In this document: positions 45,590 to 56,149 of the stretch, piece after piece | How the letters are laid out: each line of letters starts with the position of its first letter | Position numbering within the stretch: the stretch's first letter is position 1 | From: Mactra quadrangularis | Lineage: Eukaryota > Mollusca > Bivalvia > Venerida > Mactridae | Length of the DNA stretch: 64,000 bases | Reading direction: 5' to 3' | Assembly (NCBI GenBank): GCA_025267735.1 | Contig: CM046301.1 | Location: 59,849,872-59,913,871, forward strand | Translations under genes and position numbers: made by a program | The notes under the pieces: model-generated | Told to the model about the DNA's origin: nothing | The model's database searches: none | Seen by the model: only the letters and a program-made list of their open reading frames with translations

Positions 45590-45803
45590 GTGTTCAGTAA
45601 CAACTGTTAGCTAACGTTACGGGTACGGGAGAACTCAACACATAGACAACTCAACCCGTTCAATACTCAACACAAAGTTGGGACTACTCAATCCGTTAGT
45701 AGGAGATTGAGTTGTCTCGGGTTGAGTTGTCTATGGGTTGAGTTGTTCCGACACTTCCGTTACGGAACGTTTGGGAACGTTCAAGGTAACTGAACACGCT
45801 GCA
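45590..45803 (+). mobile_element. GGGTTGAGTTGTC-family MITE
   Basis: From CAGTGTTCAGTAACAACTG to GGTAACTGAACACGCTGC; closely similar to 8762-8983 in the same orientation. Confidence 0.8.
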
Positions 45804-48029
45804 GAACTATACCGGTATTATATGTATTATATGTTAAATGTCATGAATAAACTTATTAATTTATAGAAATATCACTTGTGGTATATATGCATGATCATTT
45901 TTCCTCAAAAGTGTATTTGTCAAAAACATTCGGAGAGAACTGTGTACACGGAACTATTTGATATTGTTGTTACATATTATATCAAATCTAATATACAATA
46001 TATTAAGGTCCAGTTTTTCTATGAATGGAATTCTACCTTAAACCTATGACTCTGTGAACCATTTCACGTATCTGACATATAAACAAAAAACCCTACCCTG
46101 CCAAAGGTACATTAAAGGTACTAAGTCACAGATTTGGTTGAGATTTTTCTATATTTTCAAAATATCATTCAGTGTCTGTAATTGTGTCAAAACAAAAATT
46201 CTTCTTATTTCAAGACAAACTGACCCATAGATTCCAAGAAATATACAATAAAAGTCACAAAAATGCGCTAAAATTGTCTATACCGTGACATACGGGTAAG
46301 ATTTTTATTACTTAAAACACCATCTTTTGTAGTTGAAAGTCAATTTGCACTTAACTTTTCAATATCAAAACCCTAATTTCCTGCATCAAAGACGATTCCA
46401 TACAATTTAGGTAGTTTCAGAAAAAGTTGATATTTAAGTTGAAATCTGTGAATGAGTACCTTTAATAACTTCACAATAATTTACTATGACCATAGTTCGT
46501 GTTCTTTGTCTACATTTTAATTAACCCTATTTTCAAGCTTATCAATACTTTAACTCATTTAATTAATGAATTTATAAAGCCTAAGTGTCTATGTTACTAT
46601 TCAATTCTAAAATCGTCCTACACAATATAGTGTCTTAATTTGATGATATCTAGTAATAAAAACATGGGAGTTGTCATCGTACGACAATCGTATCTTAGAA
46701 CGCCTCAAATCTCTGCTATTTTCAAGTCTACTAAATTATGACGTATTGATGATATCAGAGGACAATTATGATGATAGTGTTTGATTAATTACAATATAAA
46801 CAATTAACTTGCATATCATACTATTGTATTCATTAAAAGATGGTCTAGTTTAAAGTTTAACAAGTTACTTTAATGACTGAGATTATACTAATAATAAGTG
46901 ATACCTGGGTCATTAAGAAACAATAAAGATTTAGACCTAGCACCAGAGCCAAAACCACATATTTCAGGTTGTTTTTAAATTTTAATAGTACATTGAATGA
47001 CAAATAAATGTCTTTGCTTGAAGGAAAACTGTTGTAAGTCACTATGGTTAATTAAAGTGCTAATAGCGCCGTCGGACATGGGGTTTTGATAAAATATATA
47101 AACATGGGATTATATATGTAACAAACGGAATCGATGCAAGGGAAAGTTTGATGTATCTGCGGGGGCTGCGATTCGTCTGCGATTTCGTTCGCAGTAAAAA
47201 TCGTACGAAAAAATATCGCGCGGCTGATGTGAAACAGGCTTTAGACCGGATTTGATATACTTCAATTGCACAAACAGCATATCGTCTGCTTGTTAACGCG
47301 TAATGCGAACTATATTAGTTGAAGTAGTAATTATCCCTTAAATTGCGCGCACATGGCCTAATGTAATCGTCCGCCACAAATTTGAATGTGGATTTGCTGC
47401 AGTACGCTACTAAACATGGGAAAACCTCATTTGAAATGGTTTTCTGCTATATTTGTTCTAAGGAATACGCAAATAAATGTATGTCCCAAATAGTATCGAA
47501 ATATAAGTATTAAAAAATAACAGTAAGCTTTATTTGTCATTAGAAATACTAAATACAACTACATTTGTCCTTAAAAATACTAAATACATACAAATGCTAA
47601 ATATTGCGGAAGTATAAATATTCAAAACTATTTTTTTTTCTATGGAAATACTAAATGTACGCGCATGTCAAACATGACCAATAAGTGTACAACTTTACAT
47701 TGTATCAAAGAAATAGAGTTTGGATGGTTGTTAAAGAAAGGAAAAAACATCATTTCAACTTTTGATCCGTGGTTTATAGTTATAATCAATGGAATATAGT
47801 GTTGATAAGTCAGCGCAAAAATAGTCTTAACTACATGTAAATAAAGAAGGATGTAGTTAATTTTGCGTTGACCGATGGATATTATTTCAAAACTAGTCTA
47901 AGTACATGTAAGAAAGGGATGGTGTAGTCTAATATTGCATTGACCCAAAGATATTATTTCACAACTGATCTAATTACATGTTAATCAAGTACAAAAGTGT
48001 GGGATGTATACTAGTTTCGAACTGTAGCC

Positions 48030-48108
48030 TGTTCAATTACCCTAAACGTTCCAAAACGTTCCGTAACGATACATTCGGAACTCCTCGGCCATTCGCTGCG
48101 AATAATCT
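48030..48108 (+). repeat. Left inverted arm flanking the LINE
   Basis: From GTTCAATTACC through AACGTTCCAAAACGTTCCG to CATTCGCTGCGAATAATCT. It is nearly the reverse complement of 53371-53450 and shares its outer part with the GTGTTCAGTTACC repeat family. Confidence 0.85.
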
Positions 48109-48488
48109 CGGACATATTTAGCCGCTATTTTGAAACTACCGGTGTTGAAGTTACAAATACAAATACAAATACAAATATATTTATTTCAGCAATTAAGCAC
48201 ATACGTGCTTTTCTGCCGTCAGTTGGCGGCAACACCATACATACATACATGTAAATTAATATTTATGACCATACATCATAAGGAATATATATGAACAAAC
48301 ATGTATAAGAATAAAGTAATATTTGAATAATGATACATCACTGAGAAGAGTATGAGTACAGAATGTGAATCTTAAAGCAGTACTTTTAATTGAAAAAACA
48401 AAGAATCGTTAGAAAGTTAGACAAAAAGGTAGACAAAAAAAAAACTCCAAGCAAAACAAGATATCAACAAAATTAAATTGTAAACTTA

Positions 48489-51400
48489 TTATGTATTCAC
48501 TTGGTTTAGTAAAGAAGATCGTTTTTTATTAGCAAGATATATATATTTTGCTAATTTACAAATTAGACTGGTACTTGTTGAGGACATTAAATTTCGTAAT
48601 TTTTGAATAGTTGGCCAATGGTTATAATAATTGGGTAGGCATTCTTTGCGAATATTACGGTACATAGGACAGATTAAAATAAAATGGTATTCATCTTCAA
48701 TTACGTTCATATCGCAAAAAATGCATTTTCTATCGGCTCTGTCAATATTTCTATAACGCCCTTCTTCTACGGCAAGTTTATGAGCAGAGCAACGAATACG
48801 AGTTAAAGCAATTCTATGATTATCATTTTTGATACAAGATAAATATTTTTCAGATTCAAAATTATTTTTAAATAGTTTGTAGGTATTCAATTTAGGCATG
48901 TTGTCTAAAAAAGAGAAAAATAGTTGATAATATTGACTGTATAAACATTGTATAATACTGTTCAACTGGGAACGTGAAAAATCCATAGTATCCCATATGT
49001 ATGAGTATCCTAGATCGTTCAACAAGTTCTTAACATCACCTGCCCAAGAATTTGTAACATTATTTGCTTTATCATACATAAATGTTTTATACATAAGTGA
49101 GTTCTTGGCATTTACTATTTTAAAAAAATACTTTAAAATACGTTCTTTCCTTACAACATCTAAGGGTACTTTACCAAGTTCGCCAAATACAGTAACATTA
49201 GTTGTCTGGTATCTCACATTTAATACATATTTTAAAAATTTGATATATACTTTTTCAATGTCAGGACTTTTATGAAACCCCCAAATTTCACAACCGTAGT
49301 TAAGAATTGGTAATACCATACTATCAAATAGTTTAATTTTTTCAAGTACACCAAGGGAGACAACCTGAAAAATTGATTTAATACAAAATATAGAACGCAA
49401 TGCTTGTTCAGATAATGATTTCTGTGTATTGTAAAATTTACCATTTGATGATAGTACAACACCTAAGTAACAAAATTTATCAACAATATTCAATTTGATA
49501 TTTCCATAATAGATATCAAAGTTTTTGCGTTTATTGCCCAATTTGCAACACATCACAACAGTTTTTGATGTATTAACAATAATATTCCACTTAGAACAAT
49601 AAGTGTGCAAATTATTCAACAGTAACTGTAAGCCCGTGAGAGAATATGAAAAAAGGACGGTATCATCAGCAAAAAGCAGTATAAATATTTGTAATTGGTC
49701 TAAACTGACTAAGTCTGCATCATTATCGAAAAGACAAGACTCCATGTCATTTATAAAAAGTAAAAAAAGAAGAGGTGACAATGTCTCACCCTGTTTAACC
49801 CCCATATAACTATCAAAGTATTCAGTTAAGTTATTGTTAAGTTTAACGCATATTTTTACAGATTGATACATACTACGTAACATAGTTAAAAACTTAGTGG
49901 ACATGTTATAATTCATTAGTTTAAACCATATACCATTTCTGTATACCATGTCAAATGCTTTTTTAAAGTCGACGAAAGCGCAATAGAGGCTTTTTCTTTC
50001 ATGATGTACTATACGATTAATAATAGATTGTAAAACAAAAATACAGTCTACAGTACTGCGGTTATGGCGGAATCCAAACTGATAGTCAGTTAAAATATTA
50101 TTGTTTTCAACAAATAAACGGGCTCTTACGTCCAACAGTATAGAAAATAGTTTTGAAAATATACTAGTAAGCATTATCCCTCTGAAATTATCCACATTAT
50201 TAGGGTCTCCCTTTTTAGGGACGGGGACCAGCACACCCTTAGTCCATTCTTCAGGATAGATTCCAGTATTATATACATGGTTAAACAATTTACATAATAT
50301 GGGGGCAAGAAGAAATTTAGCATCAATAAAAATTTCAGCTAATATAAGATCCACCCCAGGGCTTTTATCACGCTTAAGCTGATCTATTGCTTTTAAAACA
50401 TCATTAACAGTAAAATCATTATCTAAAATTTCGACATGGTTGGGTGCACTGGTTTCGTCAATTACATTTTCGACGTCATGATCAGAAAAGACATTTGGAT
50501 CAGAAAACATAGTTTTAAAGTGATTATGAAAATCGTCTAATGTCAAATTACTGTTCGTTTTACATTTTTTCTTAAACTTTTTAATAAAATTCCAAAACTG
50601 TTTTGGTTGTTTCTTCGCAGCATTATGTAACTCTTGCTTTTGTTTTACACTGTAATCAAATTTTGCTTTACGTTTAACTTTTCTATAAAATCGCCGTTTA
50701 CTAATAACAACACGATGATTATCATTCGAATTACATTTACGATAGTTTTTATTAGCACGGTTTAATTCCCGTTTGGCATTTAGACACGCGGGCGTGAACC
50801 ACGGACTTGTACTTTTAATATCATTCATTGAACGTATTGTTTTATTTACACCGAATACACAATCAGCTGTGTCATACAGTTTGTTGCCAAAAGTTATTAT
50901 ACCCTCATTTAAAGGTATAGCAGACGATACAATATCTGAGACAATATTTTCTAAATGAGCACATTCATCAGTAATAAGCTCCTTGTATAGGTTAACTTTA
51001 TTTAAATCCCATACAAGTTTATGAACAAAAACGTTTTCGTTCGGCACTTGTCGTTTCATGTTATTAATACGAAAACTTAATTGTATTGGTACATGCGACG
51101 AATTAGAAAAAGAATCATGTACTATAAAATTTTTAATATAAGAAAACAAACGGGTCGATGCTATTGCATAGTCAATGACGCTACATCCGGTATGAGATAG
51201 AAATGTGTATCGACCAATACCTTCATCATCGCCTATACGACCATTGATAATTCTTAAATTAGAACTTTTACACAGGTCAATAAGTTTTAAACCAGACGAA
51301 TTGCATATTTTGTCTTCGCTAGTGCGATCGCAAATAGAATTATGAATATTATTGACAGAATCATCGGTATCATCATCGGTAAACATTGTATGGATGAAAT

Positions 51401-51941
51401 TATGAAATAAAGAAGAAGGTTCGGCAGTATCTTCGCGAGTGGCAGTTCTGGCATTAAGGTCACCCATAATACACACCTCACCCAGGTCACAATATTGTCT
51501 AACCCCGTACTCTAATTGTTCAAAAAATCCTACTTCATGAGATTTAAAATAAAAAGAATCATTTGGAGGTATATAGACAAAACAAATATATATATCATAT
51601 TCTAAGTTAAAGAAAACCTTATCAATTTTGGCCCAAATAAAACCATTAACATCTCTCTCTAAAATACATATACCATCATATACAGTGTCTTTTATAAATA
51701 AACATACACCTCCATGACCTCTGACACTTTTTCTATTTATAGAAACACTCTCAGTTCTTGGAACACTTATGGTTTTATAACCATCTAATGTATAACAATC
51801 ATTTGGACCTTGCCAAGTTTCACAACAAAATATCAGATCAAAATTAGAAACAAAGTTAACAAAATCACTGTCATTTAAACAAGATTTCAGCCCTTCAACG
51901 TTCCAAGACAAGCAAGATAAATCAAACTCTCCTCGCTTGTC
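48489..51941 (-). CDS. Non-LTR retrotransposon ORF2: APE endonuclease and reverse transcriptase
   Basis: An uninterrupted frame of 1150 codons after the ORF1 stop. Counting from the TTG at 51911, the apurinic-type endonuclease occupies about residues 1-250: SWNVEGL (Asn4), CCETW (Glu31), MGDLNART, SVIDYAIAS and SSHVPI, so all the catalytic blocks are present. The reverse transcriptase spans roughly residues 520-800, with FRGIMLTSI, FVDFKKAFD, GVKQGETLSPLLF and the FADD box at about residue 745. A C-x2-C-x9-H-x4-C motif lies near residue 1060. It nicks target DNA and reverse transcribes its own RNA. The overall layout suggests the CR1/L2 group, but the clade is not certain. No stop or frameshift was found, so the copy is young. 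There is no AUG before residue 149. Confidence 0.93.
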   Translation of the reverse strand, partial: DKRGEFDLSCLSWNVEGLKSCLNDSDFVNFVSNFDLIFCCETWQGPNDCYTLDGYKTISVPRTESVSINRKSVRGHGGVCLFIKDTVYDGICILERDVNGFIWAKIDKVFFNLEYDIYICFVYIPPNDSFYFKSHEVGFFEQLEYGVRQYCDLGEVCIMGDLNARTATREDTAEPSSLFHNFIHTMFTDDDTDDSVNNIHNSICDRTSEDKICNSSGLKLIDLCKSSNLRIINGRIGDDEGIGRYTFLSHTGCSVIDYAIASTRLFSYIKNFIVHDSFSNSSHVPIQLSFRINNMKRQVPNENVFVHKLVWDLNKVNLYKELITDECAHLENIVSDIVSSAIPLNEGIITFGNKLYDTADCVFGVNKTIRSMNDIKSTSPWFTPACLNAKRELNRANKNYRKCNSNDNHRVVISKRRFYRKVKRKAKFDYSVKQKQELHNAAKKQPKQFWNFIKKFKKKCKTNSNLTLDDFHNHFKTMFSDPNVFSDHDVENVIDETSAPNHVEILDNDFTVNDVLKAIDQLKRDKSPGVDLILAEIFIDAKFLLAPILCKLFNHVYNTGIYPEEWTKGVLVPVPKKGDPNNVDNFRGIMLTSIFSKLFSILLDVRARLFVENNNILTDYQFGFRHNRSTVDCIFVLQSIINRIVHHERKSLYCAFVDFKKAFDMVYRNGIWFKLMNYNMSTKFLTMLRSMYQSVKICVKLNNNLTEYFDSYMGVKQGETLSPLLFLLFINDMESCLFDNDADLVSLDQLQIFILLFADDTVLFSYSLTGLQLLLNNLHTYCSKWNIIVNTSKTVVMCCKLGNKRKNFDIYYGNIKLNIVDKFCYLGVVLSSNGKFYNTQKSLSEQALRSIFCIKSIFQVVSLGVLEKIKLFDSMVLPILNYGCEIWGFHKSPDIEKVYIKFLKYVLNVRYQTTNVTVFGELGKVPLDVVRKERILKYFFKIVNAKNSLMYKTFMYDKANNVTNSWAGDVKNLLNDLGYSYIWDTMDFSRSQLNSIIQCLYSQYYQLFFSFLDNMPKLNTYKLFKNNFESEKYLSCIKNDNHRIALTRIRCSAHKLAVEEGRYRNIDRADRKCIFCDMNVIEDEYHFILICPMYRNIRKECLPNYYNHWPTIQKLRNLMSSTSTSLICKLAKYIYLANKKRSSLLNQVNT

Positions 51942-53129
51942 CTAGTCTGTATCTTGTGAATATAGAACACCATTAATGTACAGTTTGTCTCTGACCATGT
52001 ATGCCCTCTGTCCACGCTTTTTTGCATCTTGCATAATAGGTAAAAGTTCACGTCTACGTTCTTGTACTTCACGTGGTAGCTGGTCAAACACAGAAAAAGG
52101 AGAATTCTTTAAATTAACATGTTTTAGAGCATTTTTTATAACCATTTTTGAATTTGAATCTTTAAAGTTAATAATTATTGGTCTAATTTTACCACTTATT
52201 GGTCGACCTGGAGAACGATGAGCACGGTTTATGTTGATTATGGATCGAGCATCAGGAATATTTAATATTTGTTCACAAAACATATAAACTTTGGAAACAC
52301 AATCTTCTGGAGTAGAAACATCAGCATAGGATCTATCATTTGGTGGATTCTGTGAAGGTCCACTGGCTTCCATTTGTCTTTCAGGACTTAGTTGTTGTGA
52401 CGCTGTTCTACTGGGAATGGGTACAGTATCATTAAGTAATTGTGGGTGTTCAGAGACACCTAGTATCACTAGATTATCTCGCATAGAGCGACAACGTAGA
52501 TCAGTTATATCATCTTGAAGATCTGTGTTCTTCTTTTTCAAATTTTTATTTTCAATTTTTAAGCTTTTGAGCACACCCTGTATTGATTCTATTGAATCCT
52601 TGTTTACACATGTAGATGTGTTAAGATTGTCATAGTTCTCACTCAGGAATTTTTGACTGGATTCTAATTCATTAATTTTAGTGCTTGCAGAGTCAATAAG
52701 TTGTTTATTATCGGATATTTTTGCTTCAATAAGGTTTAACCTAGATACAATAGTGGCTTGCTGTGCTTCAATTTGATCAAGCTTAGAAACTTTACTCAGG
52801 ATAATGTCAATTTTTGCAGAAATATCAGCAGGTACGATGTTTTGTTTCAACGAAGATGTGGGTGGGGTGACACCAGCAGGTAACTGAACGTATTGAAACT
52901 GATTTGAGAGTCCAGTACTCACAGGATATATAATTGTTGGTTTATCAGACCCACTTGTATTACTTGTTGACTCTTTCGTTGACGAATGTTGATCAGAGCT
53001 CGGACTTGATTGCTTAGAAATTTCATTATTTACATCGGCGCTGGACGCCATTTTCGTTCCGCTCAAGTCTGATTCACTTGAAGACGAGCCTTTAGACGCT
53101 CTTCGTCTCTTTTTTGTCTTAGACGGCAT
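51942..53129 (-). CDS. Non-LTR retrotransposon ORF1: coiled-coil RNA-binding protein
   Basis: 395 residues from an ATG. The N-terminus is basic and Ser-rich (MPSKTKKRRRASKG). Heptad-rich sequence at about residues 105-210 predicts a coiled coil for trimerisation. MRDNLVILGVSEH at about residue 215 begins an RRM-like domain. The C-terminal ~95 residues (INRAHR, RPIIINF, YMVRDKLYINGVLY) resemble the L1 ORF1p C-terminal domain (Transposase_22 type). It should coat element RNA and act as a nucleic-acid chaperone. It ends QDTD-TAG and ORF2 continues in the same frame. Confidence 0.85.
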   Translation of the reverse strand: MPSKTKKRRRASKGSSSSESDLSGTKMASSADVNNEISKQSSPSSDQHSSTKESTSNTSGSDKPTIIYPVSTGLSNQFQYVQLPAGVTPPTSSLKQNIVPADISAKIDIILSKVSKLDQIEAQQATIVSRLNLIEAKISDNKQLIDSASTKINELESSQKFLSENYDNLNTSTCVNKDSIESIQGVLKSLKIENKNLKKKNTDLQDDITDLRCRSMRDNLVILGVSEHPQLLNDTVPIPSRTASQQLSPERQMEASGPSQNPPNDRSYADVSTPEDCVSKVYMFCEQILNIPDARSIININRAHRSPGRPISGKIRPIIINFKDSNSKMVIKNALKHVNLKNSPFSVFDQLPREVQERRRELLPIMQDAKKRGQRAYMVRDKLYINGVLYSQDTD

Positions 53130-53265
53130 AGATAATTGTATTACAGTTCATTTGGCCGATCAATATTTACCATATTTGTTGAAGAACTCATGTAAAAAAT
53201 TAATTCTTGCTCACTGATTTTTCATTGCTGCCGCCATTCATATCACCGGAACCGGAATTCAAGTA

Positions 53266-53363
53266 AACAAATATACGATCGTTTAGGCAATGAGTGATGT
53301 ATTGTTTTTAGTCCATAAATTTTGAAACATCACTCATTGCCTTAACAATCGTATATTTGTTTA
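53266..53363. repeat. ~98-bp palindromic element
   Basis: Arms AAACAAATATACGATCGTTT...GGCAATGAGTGATG and the reverse complement CATCACTCATTGCC...CGTATATTTGTTT enclose about 25 bp. It lies between the LINE 5' end and the right inverted arm. Confidence 0.8.
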
Positions 53364-53370
53364 TTGGATT

Positions 53371-53454
53371 AGATTGTTTGCAGCGAATGGCCGAAGAGTT
53401 CCGAATGTATCGTTACGGAACGTTTTGGAACGTTCGAAGTAACTGAACACGCTG
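53371..53454 (-). repeat. Right inverted arm flanking the LINE
   Basis: Reverse complement partner of 48030-48108, ending AACTGAACACGCTG. The arms differ at only a handful of positions over about 78 bp. Confidence 0.85.
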
Positions 53455-54948
53455 AAAAGTAGTCTACTTTTCACTTGTATGAATGACGCTCGTCTATGAG
53501 TTCAATGAATATTATATTGTTTATTTCCTATGAAGTGTAACATTAATAACAATGCAACATTGTTATCCATGTATGAGATACAGAACTTCAATTATCGAAA
53601 CATAAATTGAAAAGCTTGTCCGCCCACAACACATAAAATACAAATATACTGCTGTTAGCTTTTCTCGTTAACTAATCATTGAAGGGTCAAAACACAGTGC
53701 TATTAGATAAATGTAAACCTTGGTAGCAAATAATGATCAACAAGCATGTGACATATTTGGTAACAAAGAGCGGGGGTGCTTGTACGATAATGTGTTTAAT
53801 CTATATGGTGAAAAGGTGAAATTAATTGGAAATAACATACCGCGGAAATGTCACTAATACAGGCTAAGGGTTCCACTAGCGTTTTTATAATGTTATGACA
53901 GCGGTCTATTCAGACTTTCGTGACTTTCTGTCGGAATTTTAGCGACAGTGAATTTCAAATAAACGTTCCTATTTTAGCTTCGTTTCCTGTTGACCTTTAC
54001 AATTTGATGTTGTTAAATGATTTTAAAGTGTCTTCTGTCACAACGAAAGCTGAGGCCCGTCTCTTTCATAAATAGTCAGATTTAACACGGAAGAGGCCCG
54101 CATAGATCAATAATCACTTTAAAAAATCAGAGGAAAGATGTTAAATGACATAAGCATGGTCTGATACCATATATTTTAGAAATTAGAACGTTAGTCGTGC
54201 TTTTTTATGTTATCTATAAACCATTTATGACAAACGAATAGTTTGGGCTGAAAAATATAAGTAACATAGTTGAGAATTGTAAATAATTATTTTAGGGTAA
54301 AAATTAACCAGAAACCTTTTTCACAATGTCTCACCCATTTTGACAAAAATGGTAAGCCGTATATTTTTGTTACGACAAAGTTATACGAGTTCTCAGTCTC
54401 TTTGATTCACTTAATCAGTCTAAACAGAAATCCAGTAAACTTTGTTTCTTCAAAAACGAGTTATAAACATAATTTCTGTTTTGTTCTCTTCCATATCAAT
54501 TTATCATGCTGTCTTATACGACATATGTTTGTCTTAATAAGCTTTTATTTTTTGTTTATCAGTATTTCTCTTATTTATATATATAATCGTGTACGTTGCT
54601 TCGTATTGTTATTTAATTAAAATATCTAATTCAATATTTTTGTTTATATCGTTCGTATTCATGTGTAATAATATTGTTATAGTTAGACATATAGTAGATG
54701 ACCTCCTACTTATTGAGTCTTGCGCTTTAAAAGTGTTCGTCTTTAATAAATTTTGTAAATATCATCATCATCATCATCATCATCATCTTCTTCTTCTTCT
54801 TCATCATCACGATCACGATCACGATCACGATCACCATCATCATCATCATCATCATCATCATCTTCTTCTTCTTCATCATCATCACGATCACGATCACGAT
54901 CACCATCATCATCATCATCATCTTCTTCTTCTTCTTCTTCATCATCAC

Positions 54949-54984
<36 letters not shown>

Positions 54985-56140
54985 AACCATTAGCATTATT
55001 ACTTACTACATCGTGACAGCATCATTATTTTAAATGACGCTCTCCTAAATACCACTGTAAAATCAGATTTACATGTAAACTTTTTGATTTTCGTAGCTTG
55101 ACTCCTCGCTTATCCATACGTTTTACTATCCAAGGGAGTCAACCGAATATGGAATTTATTTCTAACATGTTGGTACTTACTTCCCTTTAGAAATCAGGAT
55201 TCCTCGTTCTGTACACGAAGGATAAACAATATTAGTCTAAATTAGAACAATTTCCCTGATACGAGTTTTTCCTAAATACTCGTATATCAACATATCCAAA
55301 TGCATTTGTACAACTCACCGAAGAACTAGTCGGATTTAAGAATATGGAAAGTCACATTGGCCATAGCTTGGTTTAGTTTGTTTCAAAGACTAGAAATAAT
55401 TAATTTACAAGTTTTTGTTACGACTCTTATAAATACAACTTCGGTTAAAAAATTGCCATAAAAATTAAAGCAAAAACCCAGCTGCATAACATAACCTTAA
55501 GATCACGGGATTAAATACCATTCTACTGCTCGATTTACGGAATGTTAGTGATCAAAGTTTTAATAGACAAGTTAGCATGAGTTGAAAATTAAAACTGTAG
55601 TTGTTATATGTCCTTTCTTGAATATATCTATTTTGTTGCCAAGTAACTTATAATTTTAAGGCTTTGTGTCCCATTTTTAACATTTTCAGTCTTGTTGCTG
55701 CAGTCAGTCAACCAAGGACCCTATTTAAACAAAGTCATGTACACTGTCCCTGGAGAAGCTTAGTTTAAATCAGTATTGGTCTTTTTTCTGTCATAATGCA
55801 GCATGTGTTGTCCTACTCACAGTCATTGGCTAGGCCTATACCTCTGAAGTCAATGTTAAAGCTTTTACTAGCACATACTCTCTGATGTTGTGGATAACCC
55901 CTATTTCATACCAAGGACCTTATATTAACATGAATATGGGTTTCATGTTCACATAGATGTAAGGTTTGAATGTTCATAAAACTATTTAATGACCAAATTC
56001 CAAGCAGATATGCAGGTCAAGTCCAAGAATTAAACATGTGACCCCAATGACCTCTGGAATAATAGTCAGATGTACTACTGACCGAGCTAACCAAGTGGAT
56101 TTGTTAAAAAATAAAAACACACTTCTAGAGATCTCAGAGT
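53455..56140. other. Intergenic region between LINE and DPP3
   Basis: Only the compound microsatellite stands out. The frame at 54270-54620 is hydrophobic and AT-driven and lacks any recognised domain. Confidence 0.6.
54761..54986 (+). repeat. Compound (CAT)n/(CTT)n/(CGATCA)n microsatellite
   Basis: Blocks of CAT, CTT and CACGAT succeed each other in a higher-order cycle repeated about three times. The His-rich and Met-rich frames on either strand are artefacts of the repeat. Confidence 0.95.
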
Positions 56141-56143
56141 TGA

Positions 56144-56149
56144 TTTTAT
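56144..56149 (-). terminator. DPP3: Candidate poly(A) signal, DPP3
   Basis: On the minus strand ATTGAAATAAAATCAACTC contains AATAAA. This is the first well-placed signal I accept after the UTR; nearer signals may be used instead. Confidence 0.3.

Larger units (their letters stand above)
26268..48029. other. Central intergenic region
   Basis: About 22 kb with repeats and no convincing exon. The stretches 26270-27265, 28200-29020, 29110-30370, 30780-31900, 32590-35400, 36700-37440, 38890-40870, 41290-43185, 43460-44160, 44410-44945 and 45810-48020 hold nothing I can name. Short open frames here lack splice support. Confidence 0.6.
48150..53260 (-). mobile_element. Apparently complete LINE (APE-type, CR1/L2-like)
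   Basis: Order on the minus strand: 5'UTR (~130 bp) with an AATGGCGGC YY1-like motif near 53230, ORF1, TAG, ORF2, and a 3'UTR of ~330 bp with two small hairpins. One hairpin is around GCACATACGTGC, the other in the GCCGTCAGTTGGCGGC stretch. The 3' tail is (ATTTGT)n at 48153-48176. A short-repeat tail instead of poly(A) fits CR1/L2-type elements. Target-site duplications could not be fixed and both boundaries are approximate. Confidence 0.85.

Noticed and set aside
54270..54620. 116-codon hydrophobic plus-strand frame
   Set aside because: The hydrophobicity follows from T-rich sequence; no homology recognised and no neighbouring exon signals.
54589..54993. His-rich 134-codon frame and Met/Lys-rich frame opposite
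   Set aside because: Both come from the CAT/CTT microsatellite.
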